This document shows, one piece after another, positions 1 to 11,213 of a DNA stretch of 64,000 bases. A program made the position numbers and the translations under genes. The stretch covers positions 2,728,001 to 2,792,000 of the forward strand of contig JALBUN010000023.1 of NCBI GenBank assembly GCA_025174535.1, in the 5' to 3' direction. The notes under the pieces were generated by a model, which did not search any database, was not told where the DNA came from, and saw nothing but the letters and a program-made list of their open reading frames with translations. How positions within the stretch are numbered: position 1 is the first letter of the stretch; each line of letters begins with the position of its first letter. The stretch is from Cantharellus purpuraceus (taxonomy: Eukaryota; Basidiomycota; Agaricomycetes; Cantharellales; Hydnaceae).

Positions 1-1809
1 CGGAGTGCATGTCATCGACTTGGCCCAGTCGACCTTTTGGTGTGCGGTGAAATTATACGTAGAATGCTCAACAATTTCCGTCCGACGGACGCACTCTTAC
101 TGCATCCGGCTGCGACATCGAGCGGAGAGTCCTGAATCCCCGCAATGGTGCTAGTCAGAGTGGATGACTTGACAGTTGCGGTTCGGATGCCATTTCATAT
201 GGTATGAAAAAAAAACCAAAAAAGGAAATGTATTCCGGGGATTGTCTAAGATATGCATTTTATGGTGCAAATCATGTCCCGGGTTAACTTACGGTCTAGG
301 GCCTGCTGCTGCGCAGAAGTCGAATAAGAGGGATGCCGAAAGGCAGGCATGGAGCCGTGACTGGTATACGAGATCCCAGATTTGTTAAACCGGTTCAGCA
401 TACCCAGTGAGACATGTATAACATCTGACTTGTGGAAGACAGACGGCTTCCCTTCTGTTCCCTTCTGTAATATACCCTGAGATAAATGACTGGAGAGGGG
501 GGGCAGCTCTGACTATGAAGTGGCAAGGGTCGTGAAAGGAACTTTCGTCTGATCTCGAGGCTGAATCTCTGTACCAGGTGGCGGCATGTCAGGGTAGGTC
601 ACGAGCAAGTGCACAGGGCTGCCCATGTGTTTGACCAGTGTGAATCGACGGCGAACGACGGGGTTGCAAATCACCCAACTTCGACCCTGCGTGAAATCAC
701 CAACGTGGTGGTCTCTCGGTGGGCACCGTCCCCCCGGGCTATGCCTTTGTTCTTATTGTCTTGAAAGACGCAATGCACGCTAATAACCCCCCTTTCATAG
801 ACCCCATGGCTGAGTGGGGATAAAACCCTATGCCTTTGTTGTTATTGTCTTGAAACACGCAATGCACGGTAATAAGCCCCCCTTTCATATACCCCATAGC
901 TGAGTGAATAGGGGGATAACAATCCGATTGAGTGGCATTCAAGAGCTGATGCGAATAAAACATCATGTCGTTGTGCCAATGCAAAGAAGAAGAGTGCGCG
1001 ACTACCAGAACCACTCAATGGTTGTGCAACGTGATTGGGCTGAACACTAGAAAGAAGCGATGGCAGCCCGTTGTCACGGCACAATTCTAATCGAAACTTT
1101 GCGGTTGTGAAGGGGACTGAATACATACGAATGTACATATACAGAATATATGCGCGCTGCCTTTGTGGAGCAACGCTGACCGAATCGGCACGCGTGTCAT
1201 GCTCACCGCCGTCGGGCATCCGCCCATAGGGGCTTCTCAGGGTCTGGGTTCGTCAACTGCACGTATGGGTAGCACACACCAAAGTGAGTGCAATACAATT
1301 CACAAACGCCACCAGCGGAGTGATAAAAAAGAACAAGACACCCACCTCGTGTTCACGTGTACTGGCGGCTTGCTCCTGCGCGAGCCTGGCTGTTCTATTC
1401 GCGTCCACTTGGCGACGCAGATCTGGCGCGAGTGCGGCATACGTCTCGTCCGGCGTCGGTGTCACGGCTGAGAGACGACGAGGGACATTTAATAGAATGG
1501 TGATGGGGAGACAGGCTACAGGCCTTTCATCGTGCCGTATCCCACTGCCAGACCTGCCACGGGGAGGGTAAGCACGGATTTGATAAAGCAGCTGCGATGA
1601 CTTGCATCCTGCGCCCAGAAGCGCAACCTGGAAGAGAACTCGGAGCTTGCCGGGAGCAGACATGGTGGTGAGGTTGAGTGGGCGGGGATCTAAAACATGT
1701 TTGATACCCCGCAGGCAGAACAAGGCGCTTCTCTCCGAGTGACCTCGGATCCCAGAGATCATATTACGAGTCTTGGCAAATGCTAATCTAGTATTCCTCA
1801 TCATCATCA
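1..1809. other. Intergenic or unassigned 5' stretch
   Basis: No convincing gene was found on either strand. The open frames here are short, overlap one another and match no family I know. The only structure I can support is the 89-bp tandem duplication at 739-916. The last 600 bases lie downstream of the arrestin-domain gene (minus strand) and probably hold its 3' UTR. Confidence 0.5.
739..916. repeat. Two-copy 89-bp tandem repeat
   Basis: Two adjacent copies begin with CTATGCCTTTGTT at 739 and at 828. They share the order TATTGTCTTGAAA, CGCAATGCACG, CCCCCCTTTCATA and CCCCAT-GCTGAGTG, with scattered substitutions. The second copy ends near 916 before a GGGGGATAAC sequence. No gene spans it. 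Confidence 0.75.
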
Positions 1810-3615
1810 CTACTTTCTGCTTAGTAGTTCGATCCGGGGCCGTGTCCGTCGCTCCGCATTGAACCCCAGCATCTCTACGCTCCGCCGCCGCGACTGCGCC
1901 GCTATCCGCTCCAACTCTTCCTCCCACGCCTGCACCGTCTCCGGTGGCGCTGGCGCTGGCGCAAGCCGCTGCTGGCTTGACACCACACTCGATGACGACG
2001 ACGACGACAGGCCAAAAAACGACCTGGTCGACGGCGCGGAACGCACGGTGGGCGACTCGCTCCCTCTCTGGGGCGTCTCGCCCCTCTGCCATCGACTCCG
2101 TGTCTCAACGCGCTCCACCTCCTCCTCCCACGCGCGTACGTGTTCAGGTGCGCCCCCTTCCTCCCCCTCAGTTTCTCCCGTCGGCGATGCCGAGACCCCA
2201 GGATGTGACGATGGTCCACGACTCACTCGCGCTCGCACAGGCTGCACCGGCCGACGCGCGACCGTGCGTGCGGCCTCCCGCGCCGTATCTCGTGGTCCCG
2301 CACTCGTATGCGGTCGGCGCACGCTCTTCCCCTTCCCACTCGCCTTCCCGTGCGTCGAGGTGCTGGCAATGGGTGTGCCCGGTTGGCCGGCATCTGTGGG
2401 GCTGGGTGGTCGCGTCGCGTCCCGTGCCCGCGCTCGATCAATCGCTTCCGTGTATTTGGACATGGCAAGCCGTCGCTGCGACTCGTTGGACGCGACAATA
2501 CGGAGCTCGCGCTCCACCAGCTCGACGGTCTCGTATGCGCCGTGCGACATGGCAAGCGTCACCTTGATGCGTAGGATAAACTGTAGTGTCACCAGCGCTG
2601 TGCGCATGGTCTCCCCCACCGCCCAGTGACTGTATGTACCCGTTGATGCCAGTAGAGCAGAGAGAGAGAGGCGAGCATGCATACCTTGATGACTTTTGCG
2701 CGGGCACTTGTAATGTCACTGTTCGTGAATACATACCGTCTTCATCTCGCGACACGTCATTCACCTCGGCGGACGTGACGAGAAAAACATTTGTTTTTGA
2801 AGACGGAGAAGCGGGGTGGGTGCGGTCGATGAGGTTCGTCGTGGAGGACAGCGAGGTGTCGTCCGCGACGAGTCGCGACACTCCAGGGAAGTTGTTGAAT
2901 TCAAGACGGCGCTCGACGGCAAGGGCGATCGAGTGCACGCGGGTGGAGGAGTCTGAGGGGTTCAGTTTCAAGGCGACCGGGACGAGGTCCATGGGGCCCA
3001 GCGGGAAGGGGGGTGTGTTAATGATATAGCGGAGCGAGGAGCGTTTTGATCGACCGACATGAGACCAGACGCTAGGAGAAGGGGGGAGGGGCTCGCCGGG
3101 ATCATAGCGCATGAGGGGCAGGTCGAAGGTCTTGATCTGGCGGTGGCCGACGCCTGTCATGGGGATATGGTTGAGGACTAGGGCGCCACGTTGAGCCCAA
3201 TGAAGGGGGGGAGGGGGAGAGACACAGGGGCGTACGTACCGGCTTCGATGCGCCAGAAGACACGGTATTCCTGAAAGTTGGCTGTGCTGTGGCCGGCGAG
3301 CTTGGGAGAGAGGACAAGACGGAAGGGCCAGTCGCCGTCGCCAACTTCAGCCCAGGCGTCGTGGGGGGGTTTTGTCCAGAGGGGGAGGTGGTGGTCGACG
3401 AGGAGGTTGGAGTGGGTGATGCCTGCACGGCCGATGCGGGCCTCGTAGCAGCGGACGGCGACGAGGATGTCGGAGGCGAGGAGGGGCTTGCGGTCGTCGT
3501 CGAGACGGGTGCGGACGACGCCCTCGACCTTTATGGGAGTGAGGGCGAGGTAGCCAGCGTGGGGGAAGTAGCGAGTGGCGGTGCCCTTTGTGGACGAGAG
3601 AGACAGGTTGACCAT
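1810..3615 (-). CDS. Arrestin-like (Ldb19/ART-type) domain protein
   Basis: Spliced model, 554 aa: exons 3615-3240, 3153-2685 and 2629-1810, with introns of 86 and 55 nt. The first two exons carry arrestin-fold beta strands, starting from MVNLSLSSTKGTATRYFPHA. The join into exon 3 restores SHWAVGETMRTALVTLQFIL, a stretch typical of fungal arrestin C domains. Family knowledge: Ldb19/ART1-like alpha-arrestins are adaptors that bring Rsp5-type ubiquitin ligases to plasma-membrane transporters. The C-terminal 250 residues are low-complexity (Ser/Arg/Pro) and contain a twofold repeat around AWEEE-ER (VRAWEEEVER and VQAWEEELER). I saw no clear PPxY motif. It is divergent from the SLC35F6-like gene, with 133 bp between the start codons. 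Confidence 0.8.
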
Positions 3616-3748
3616 GGGGGGCGGCGCATGGGTGATCCAGCGAGACTAGCTGCTATTTATTCCATGGCGCACAAGAATTCTTCCATTGGTTGCCGGCGCT
3701 TCCAGTCGCTTATGTCACCCATCTCAGATCTCCCCCCTCCCGTCCACC
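3616..3748. promoter_or_regulatory. Shared divergent promoter region
   Basis: These 133 bases separate the start codon of the minus-strand arrestin gene from that of the plus-strand transporter gene, so both promoters must lie here or overlap the neighbouring 5' ends. A pyrimidine-rich stretch (TCCCCCCTCCCGTCCACC) directly precedes the transporter ATG, as is common in fungal genes. No clear TATA box was seen. Confidence 0.5.
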
Positions 3749-5443
3749 ATGCCCGCATCTTGGCTGGGCTATGTCGGCTTCCTCGTCGCTGGCATGATTG
3801 TCACTGGCTCCACAAACTCCATCTTCACAAAGGTATCGTCGTCGTCTTCTCCATTGTTCTCCCACTGACTCCCCCTTCTCCAGTTCCAGGCAAGCTGACC
3901 CCCCCGCCCCCCCCCTCCCTTCTCTCACCCCACCCTCCCACAGGATATGCAGTGTGTGGAGGACTGCGACTCCCACCCTGTCGTCTTTGAGCAGCCCGTC
4001 TGGCAGACCCTCCAAATGTTCATCGGTGAAATGCTCTGTGCGCATGATCTTCTCCGGCATTTCCCTTCATAGTCACACGCCCCTTGTCTTCGTTCTAGGC
4101 TTCCTCCCAGTTCTATACGCACTCCTCGTGCGCTACCGTAGATCCCGCGTACTGCTTCCGAGCGACGACCCGGATGCATCTGTCTATCTCCCTTCCGATC
4201 CTGTAGCCGCGAAGCAGCTTGACCTGCGCGGTTGGCGTGTCCTCCTTCTTTGGATTCCCGCAGCATGCGACCTCACCGGCACCACGGTATGCCGTCGTGA
4301 CATTCTCTCTCTTGTCCTTGTGCGTCTGATTCTCGGCACGGCAGCTTATGAACGTCGGCTTGCTCTACACCCCCGTCAGTATCTATCAGATGACCCGCGG
4401 CGCACTCGTTCTCTTTGTCGGCATGCTCTCCGTCACGTTCCTCCGTCGCCGCTTGTGGCTCTACCAGTCCGTCTTGTTCCTCTGTTTTCCCGTTTGCCCA
4501 CACCTCACCTGCGCGCAGATGGGTCGCTCTCGTCACCGTTGTCATTGGCGTGTCTGTGGTTGGCCTCAGTGGCTCCATGATCAAGGACGTCGGGCCACAT
4601 GAGCTGCCCGGCAACGGTTTGCTGCTCACAGAGGCTCCGCCCGCAGCCCCCACCGTTCTCGTTGGCGTCTTTTTTATCATATTTGCTCAGATATTGTATG
4701 TGCTACCGCCCGGCCCAGCTGCCTGCTGACTCGTCACACAGCACCGCGATACAGTTTGTCGTCGAGGAGAAAATCATGGCGCGGTACAGTGTTGCCCCGC
4801 TCGTCGCTGTTGGCTACGAGGGCTTCTTTGGCTTTATTAGTATCCTCATGTTCATGCCATTCCTTGCACGCTTTGCCGACCGCTCGCCATTCTTTGACCT
4901 TCCCAGGGGCTGGCAGCAGATCACACACACGCCTACCGTGCTCTGGTCAAGCATCGCTATAGCGATCTCGATTGCGCTGTTCAACGGGTTTGGGCTGAGT
5001 GTCACCCGGCATCTTAGCGCCACGGCGCGGTCGGTAATCGACACGTGTCGCACGCTTGCAATCTGGATTATATCGCTTGGGTTGGGCTGGGAACGACTGC
5101 TGTTTCCGATTTCGCTACTCCAGATGGTGGGGTTTGCGCTTCTTGTGTACGGTACCGTGAGTCCCTTGCTCTTGCCGCCTTTGGCGGCTCGGGAGCAATT
5201 GGGGGTGACGCGTGTTTGTTGCAGTTTTTGTTCAACAATTTGGTGAATCCGCCGGTGTGCGTGCGCCCGGCGGCTGGAGCGTCTGTGTCGGCCGTGGAGG
5301 ACGACGTTGCTGCGGAGGAGCGTGCGCTGTTGCGGGAGGAGACACTGGAGGAGACTGCCACGCTTCCTGCAGATCTGGGCGCGTCGGGGTACGACGTAAT
5401 TCCGGAGCGATCTCACACAGCGGCTGCGGGCGAGACACGATAG
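3749..5443 (+). CDS. SLC35F6: SLC35F6-like drug/metabolite-family transporter
   Basis: Spliced model, 434 aa, eight exons: 3749-3832, 3884-3889, 3944-4037, 4099-4286, 4345-4466, 4519-4695, 4742-5156, 5225-5443. The protein starts MPASWLGYVGFLVAGMIVTG and matches the SLC35F6 (C2orf18) layout throughout: STNSIFTK, then a Cys-containing loop (DMQCVEDCD), QTLQMFIGEMLC, LLYTPVSIYQMTRGA, QFVVEEKIM, VGYEGFFGF, and LSATARSVIDTCRTLAIW. About ten hydrophobic segments indicate a polytopic membrane protein; in animals the family member is lysosomal or mitochondrial, and its substrate is unsettled. The second exon is only 6 nt (TTCCAG) and the intron after it uses a GC donor. The C-terminus is acidic, Ala/Glu-rich and probably cytosolic. 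Confidence 0.85.
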
Positions 5444-6509
5444 GTGCTGCACCTGGATTATTCTATTTTACTCACGTGTTGGAGTGTAATTTCGTCATCT
5501 TGGCAACCAGACAAGCTTTGGGGGTCATGTGCCGCGCTAGTCACGTGATGTTATTTTTTACCCCCAATGCGGATAAAGATGGAGAGATGTCGATGATGTT
5601 CGGGAATTGATTGCATCCAATGGCAGGCTAATTTGGGTGAAACTTTTGCCTGTCAAGGATTGCCATTTCTGATGAGCTCTGTTGAGCGGTGGTTTAATTC
5701 AAATGGCGACGCGCGGAGAGGTGACCGCAGCGGATCCGAATGAACAGGGAGCGCTGGCCGACGAAGGGATCGGTTGCATGTCAACAGACCGGCTGTCATT
5801 CGCTGATTTGCAGTCTTCTCTTCGGATGCTTTTCCTTCATGTCAGCCCCAGTGGCAGGTGTAGTGGGAATAGGCTTCTGTCCGTGTGTCTTCGGTGTATG
5901 TGCCCATTTGAAGATTGGTTTCCCGTGCCGGTGTACGTCCGCATCAACGTATTCAGTGCTTATTTTCTTGACGCTGCTTCCTTTGCGACATGGCATGTGC
6001 GTGTCGCGTGCGGCGGGCCGGGATTGCATCTACCCATGGACTGACAGTCTGGTCCCGGCACTTGGGTACGGCACAGCTGACACGCCCCCCTCTCTAATGT
6101 TGGTCCCGTGTCCTGTCGCAATTAGTATAAAGAGCTCAATCTACTCTCCGGGCCCACAGTCCTCCCCTGTTGGTGCGTCTACCGCTCTGATTTCCCCCGG
6201 CACTGCAGTCGGGCCTGGCACGTATCCGACCCGTCGCACCACCGGGGATCTTCGTCGGGGTGATTTACGTGCACTCAATGCGCGCCGCTGCCGTGGGCGG
6301 ACCGGATATCCTGGAGTCACCCTCCGTCGCCTTCAGTTGCCTGCAGGCAGACACGGACACAAACGGCAAGTCAGGAAAAGGCGTATTCACACGAGCCCGG
6401 CTTCAGAGAGAAGGTCGCGTGATTGTGCGCTTTCTGAAAATGACGTGTCCGGTTACTTCTGGGGATTCCGAGTATAAAGCAGCAGGGGGCGTGTGATTTG
6501 GCAGCAACC
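5444..6509. other. Intergenic stretch upstream of the small gene at 6510
   Basis: No gene was recognised here. Open frames of up to 245 codons on the plus strand have no family resemblance and no plausible splice arrangement. The end of the stretch carries a promoter for the next gene, with TATAAA at 6473-6478. Confidence 0.5.
6473..6478 (+). promoter_or_regulatory. TATA box of the 6510 gene
   Basis: TATAAA lies 32 bases before the ATG at 6510. Its presence supports this small open frame as a real gene and favours that ATG. Confidence 0.5.
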
Positions 6510-6881
6510 ATGTCCAGCTCGCAGCCTATCCTATCCTCATTCAACCCACACGCCGTACACCCCTTCACAGCCGGCGCATCACAGTCGCCACCCGCTGCAC
6601 GTACGCCACAGCATTCATCGTCAGCCACGTCTTCTGCTCAAAGCACCCAAACTAGCTCCAACAGCACCCCCGGCACGCCCCTCCCCGTCCTCTCCCCCCA
6701 ACCACGCACTGCCTCCACGCCTTTCAAGCCGATCTTCACCCCTTTTACATTGGAGAGGTCCTCTCCAGAGCTGCGCGACATTCTTGTAAAGAAGAAACTG
6801 GCGTCCTCCTGGTCTCTCAAGCCAGTCGGGGCGGCCTCAGGGGCTGACGCTGCTGCGGCGTCCAGCGTCGCAAAGAAATAA
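6510..6881 (+). CDS. Small Pro/Ser-rich protein, unknown function
   Basis: Single-exon frame of 123 aa, starting MSSSQPILSSFNPHAVHPFT after CAACC at a TATA-driven site. The first 75 residues are low-complexity Ser/Thr/Pro/Ala. They are followed by a more ordered block, FKPIFTPFTLERSSPELRDI, then a Lys-containing helix (LVKKKLASSW) and an Ala-rich tail ending VAKK. There is no signal peptide or membrane segment. I do not recognise the family. The ordered block is the part most likely to be conserved. Confidence 0.55.
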   Translation: MSSSQPILSSFNPHAVHPFTAGASQSPPAARTPQHSSSATSSAQSTQTSSNSTPGTPLPVLSPQPRTASTPFKPIFTPFTLERSSPELRDILVKKKLASSWSLKPVGAASGADAAAASSVAKK

Positions 6882-7115
6882 CTGCTCATGCGGCGCAACT
6901 CTTTTGTGAGCTCATATCACTTGCCATGTCCGTTCTACCACCTCAACGCCCCCTAGTTTTACATGCATGGCACTATTCGAGGGAGGGTTTCTTGGCGCAA
7001 CGCAAACAGGTTGTAGCATATAATGTATGTTTCATTTTCAAAGGTAGGCAAGGTGGTGGTGTCGCGGACATATGTTGGTTGTACGACAATTTGAGCTCCG
7101 ATCATTTCTCTCCGA

Positions 7116-8048
7116 ATGCAGAGGGCTAGAACCTCCGTCTTGCCTCCTGCTGTGTCTTCCGATTGCACTTACACACCGTACTATTGTGAAGAAAATATTT
7201 ACCTATTGGCTAATTCCTTCCACAACTCTGATGCCGTAACTCAAATTTGGGACATCAACGTCGTCTTTATATCCAACCACTCCAAGACCGTCGCGCTGTG
7301 GTGTCAGAAACAATCCCGCGATCCCGATCGCGCATATCCCGTCGTATGGGACTATCACTGTATACTTGTGCTGAGACCGCGTGCGCGCGCTGCCAGTGCG
7401 TCTGCTGCATCGGACGCGACATGGGCGTGGGTGTTTGACTATGACAGTCGTCTTGCCATGCCTAGTTGCTGGTCAGGCGAGTGCTTGTTCCGTTCTGTCT
7501 TGTTCGTGTCGTAGCGGCCCTCAACTGTTGCCTGTTCAATCGTGATGGCGATGGGGTGCCATGCATAGATTATGTGCAGGCCACGTTTCAGGTGGCGTTG
7601 TGCGAGAGTATTCCGGACCAGTATCGATGGTGAGTGGCCACTCTCTCCTCCCGTTGAATCCGTTCTTCATTGTGACCCCCAGTCAATTCCACATCGTGCC
7701 CGTCGCACAATTCCTTGGCAATTTCGCGTCCGATCGGTCGCATATGGTACGCACCTTAATGTTGATCTACGAAAATACCAAGGTGCTCTTCATGGTTTGG
7801 TCTCGCAGCTAAAATCCCCAGCCCCCGGCCGCGATCTAGATTACACTGCGCCTCCCCCCGCCCACCCACCCATCGTCGGACAAAAAGCGCTCGAAAACGG
7901 CGTGTCGAACAACCTGATGGAATCATTCGTGGACATGTCCACTCCTGGGAAAAACTCGGGAGCCGATTTGATGGGAACCGTCCTCAGTGACGTCGAGTTC
8001 TGGGAGTGGGGGCAACCGGACAATGGAGAGAGAGAGCTCATGATATAA
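7116..8048 (+). CDS. NTAQ1: Protein N-terminal glutamine amidohydrolase
   Basis: Spliced model, 255 aa: exons 7116-7464, 7515-7629, 7683-7746 and 7809-8048. NTAQ1 deamidates N-terminal Gln to Glu, feeding proteins into the Arg/N-degron pathway. Signature motifs are in order: YYCEENIYLL with the catalytic Cys at about residue 24, VFISNHSKTVALW, VVWDYHCIL (catalytic His about 81), FDYDSRL (catalytic Asp about 108), PCIDYVQATF, and FLGNFASDRSHM. The C-terminal part has a Pro-rich loop, then LMESFVDM and GTVLSDVEFWEW. The last three introns are well supported. The first boundary (7464/7515) uses an unusual GTTGCT donor and leaves about 14 extra residues between RLAMP and PCIDYV, so it may be slightly wrong. 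Confidence 0.88.
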
Positions 8049-8222
8049 ATTAAGCAACATATCTTGCCTCCTTTGTATATATATTGGAGGCAAGTTTCTA
8101 GACTTGCGTGTACCCTCTTGAGCTGGAGCGTGGAGCTCGGCGTGACGCTTCTGCCACTGTGACGTTTGTGACGTGTGTTTGTGCTAGCGACGCTTTTTGC
8201 CCCACCCACCCGTTCTGCATAC

Positions 8223-9771
8223 ATGTCTTATTCGCTCCCCAACGGTACTAGTACCGTCAACGGCAACAAGGGGCGTACCCCGTATGGCCTGTCTTCCCCG
8301 CTAGAGTCCGTTAGCAGCGATATTGCGGACCAGGCATCCACTTCTGGGCAGGCGGAGAACGGCTATGGACAGTGAGTGGTGGATTTTTTTGGCTTGGGTC
8401 AGGAGCTTGTGTGCGTTGGCGGGGAACAACCGCTGAGTGTGCGGTTTTTCTGTGTGTTATGTTGTGTTTCGTTCATGGGACAGGGTATTGCACGATGAAA
8501 GGAAAATAAACCCGACTAAGCCTCCATGTGTGTTTGCTTTTGTAGGAATTCATACCCACCATCGCACAATGAAGATATTGTCCATCATCTTTACCATGCG
8601 GGCTTTCAGATGGGAGTAAGTCGCCTTAAAACTTGCGGTCATTGCCCTCTCTTCTCACCGTGCGAGGCTCACGATAGAATTACGCCGACACCATATTGGT
8701 ATGCATGCTTGGTGATCAATTAGATCTCGATGTCCATGCTAAACGTCAGGCTAGCATGTCCGTGGCCGACAATATCGATTGCACGCCATACTCCTCTCGC
8801 GATCGCCTTACCTGGCGCATCTCATGTCGACATCGCCCACAAACGCCAGCACGCGTAACATCTATGTCCCGATCGAGGACGAGCCAGAAGTAACAGAAGA
8901 AGTGAGCGTATCTCTTAAACCTCGGGATGGGATATGATGATGTTGATTGTGTACATTTCTAGGGCTTTGCTGTCGGTATGTCTGGACAGCAAGACCTGTC
9001 ATTTCGTTCTTACATGGGTGTCTTTCCACAGCTCTAGGCTACCTCTACTCGTCTGTATCTCTTGAAATGCTCCGACCAAGCAATGCTCGCGCAGTCCTTG
9101 CGGCGGCATGTTTCCTAGGCGGCCTACACGATCTGTGCGGATATGCCTACGAGAGCTGCAGGGCCTCCATATCGGTGGAGACCATGGACGAGTGGCTGCG
9201 CTTCGTCGAGACCATCCCTGCCCCACCAGAAGAAGGCGGCCCGACATACGTGCCGACATCCGTCTTTGGTCCCTACGCAGCACAGTTGCGGGCAGACGTG
9301 TTCCAGTTCCTCGTCGTTACTCTTCCACAAAGTCTGCAGGCCTTTCCCACAGCCGACGGCGCTGCTGCCGCATCCTTGAACGGACGGCCGACGGGGTGGG
9401 ATAGCCTGCTACGCGTGTATGCTCGAGTTCCGTTTGACATGTTTAAGCGTGCGGTGGAGGCTCCCGAGCTGCCAGTTGGTAAGAGAGTGCTAGAGTGTTG
9501 TTTTGACGATGGAATGAGCTTTGGGTTTCGTACAGGATCGGATCAGGCGCGGTTCCAGTTTGCAAAGGCGGCCATCGCGTTGAGAAAGTCGGGTGCTGGG
9601 CGGGGTGCTGAGGAGACGGTGGTGCTAGCGTTTGGGGGCGGGACGACGGGCTCTGGAAGTGCGGTGCATGTGACACGCAAGGTGAAGAAACGACCATTGG
9701 TGCGTTACGCAATAGCGGTTCTCTTGTCACGCACTGATCCAAATGGTAAGCAGTGGAAAGTAGCCAAGTAG
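8223..9771 (+). CDS. BTB/POZ domain protein
   Basis: Spliced model, 342 aa, eight exons: 8223-8371, 8546-8615, 8678-8698, 8755-8901, 8963-8975, 9032-9478, 9536-9699, 9754-9771. After a disordered Ser/Gly-rich start, the BTB domain begins near residue 60 with NEDIVHHLYHAGFQMG-NYADTIL. It continues HVRGRQYRLHAILLSRSPYL and AHLMSTSP, the typical D-x-x-L, LHAxxLSRSP signature of a dimerisation or Cul3-adaptor fold. The following helical region (ALGYLYSSVSLEML, GGLHDLCGYAYESCRASI) resembles the BACK-like part of fungal BTB proteins. No Kelch or zinc-finger module follows; the C-terminus is Gly/Lys-rich. It has unusually small exons of 21, 13 and 18 nt. The 174-nt first intron is long for this locus and could hide another exon. 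Confidence 0.75.
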
Positions 9772-10089
9772 CCGGGGAGGTCATACGTAGCTTACATCAT
9801 CATTCTCTTGTGTTTGTTCGCCTGTCAAAAGTTGTTTGTTTCCAATCTCGAGATCGTGGCTGAAATGTTATTTTTTCGTCTTCCGACAGTACGCGTCTCT
9901 TGTCGTCGTTCGTCGTCGTCGCTGTCAGTGATGACGCGCTTCAGTGAGCAAAATGGGCGAGCGCGCGACCCGGAATACGGGGTTACGTGTCTGATTTCAT
10001 TCGGATACTCCGCTTCGCTCACCCTTATTTTCCCACCCACCTTGAGGCGAAATGTAAAGGATGACTAGTGTTTGCCCATTCAATTCACC

Positions 10090-10996
10090 ATGTCCTCTGC
10101 CAGCGAGTGCAACGACCTCTATTTCTTTGGTGAGGGCCAGGTGCAGAACAACCCCCGTCAGGTGTCCATCATGGGCTACGAAGGCGACCGCCCTATATTT
10201 ATACAATTTATCACCATCGCCACGCAGACATCCACCCAGTCCAGAGTGAGTACGACGTGTCTTTTCACACACACACCCCCTCTTTTGCGAGTGGTGGTAT
10301 GTACGTATATATGAGTGCGCGACCCTTTTTTCCCCTGGCAGGTCTACCGCGATCAGAGAGAGGCTGCTGTCATGGACTGGACGACAGGTGCGAGGTTTTG
10401 AGGCAAACACACACACACGTCCTTTTTTTTTGCCTGCCATTTCTTTTGGCACACGTTACCCACCTCCCATCTTCTCAGTAGATACGCACTTGGGCCTACT
10501 CACTGTCGGCGAGCGACAACTCCACATGGGCCAGCTTGTCAGACCCCGTGCCCCAAAGTAGTGTATCAATCCCAAACCCTTGCGTGGCATGTGCAAGGGC
10601 CGTTACTGATTTCTGTTTTATCTCATCAAGTTCCCGCCTGTTTCTGTCCCCCGTAGACGGACTTCCATTTGAGTGGCGAAGAACAGAGTCGCAAGGTTAC
10701 GAGGTGGCTTTTTTTTGGCTGTTTCTCCCCCTCTCCTCGCTCGCACTCATCTGCCACCCTTACAAGCTTTTCACCCCAGGCGATCGAAGGATAGCCACCT
10801 ATTCGCGCATATCATACCAGACAAATGTCAGATCTTACATTCCCGGACGTCGACTAAAACTGACAACGTGCCCTTGTAGTGGGGGATCTGCCACGGCCTC
10901 TTTCGATACACTTTCAAAAACCAGGATGCCCTACTACTGGAGGCTTTACTAGCACTAGCCCTAAACCGCTGGGTCGACATGAATGGTACAATGTGA
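10090..10996 (+). CDS. DUF6593-like protein, unknown function
   Basis: Spliced model, 176 aa, six exons: 10090-10245, 10342-10387, 10479-10557, 10631-10703, 10767-10826, 10880-10996. It reads MSSASECNDLYFFGEGQVQN, then VYRDQREAAVMDWTT, HLGLLTVGERQLHMG, DGLPFEWRRTESQGYE, PGDRRIATYSR, and ends with a helix ALLALALNRWVDMNG. This order (small beta protein with FxWR, a basic -IA-Y strand, then a final helix) resembles the basidiomycete DUF6593 family, whose function is unknown. The last intron is chosen because splicing it produces the helical end; without it the frame stops at 10952. The exon 3 acceptor could also be three bases later. It is convergent with the large minus-strand gene (217 bp between stops). 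Confidence 0.6.
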
Positions 10997-11213
10997 TGAG
11001 AGCCCTGCTTTCCTTCGTACTCGTACTCGCCCCAAGTCCTGCCGTTGTTCGTGTACACACAACATGAAATTACTACAAGAACCACAAGAACACAGCCAAA
11101 AACTACGCTAAAAATCCGCTAAATGAGTCAGTCATCATACGCAAAAAAAGCAAAAGCATGCAAGAGAGTGCGAGAGAAAAAAAAAAGGGGTGTTTCAAGG
11201 GCCGAATCAAACT

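Noticed and set aside
1253..2629. Several long open frames on both strands over the 3' part of the arrestin gene
   Set aside because: They overlap the C-terminal exon, have codon patterns produced by its GC-rich low-complexity sequence, and show no domain.
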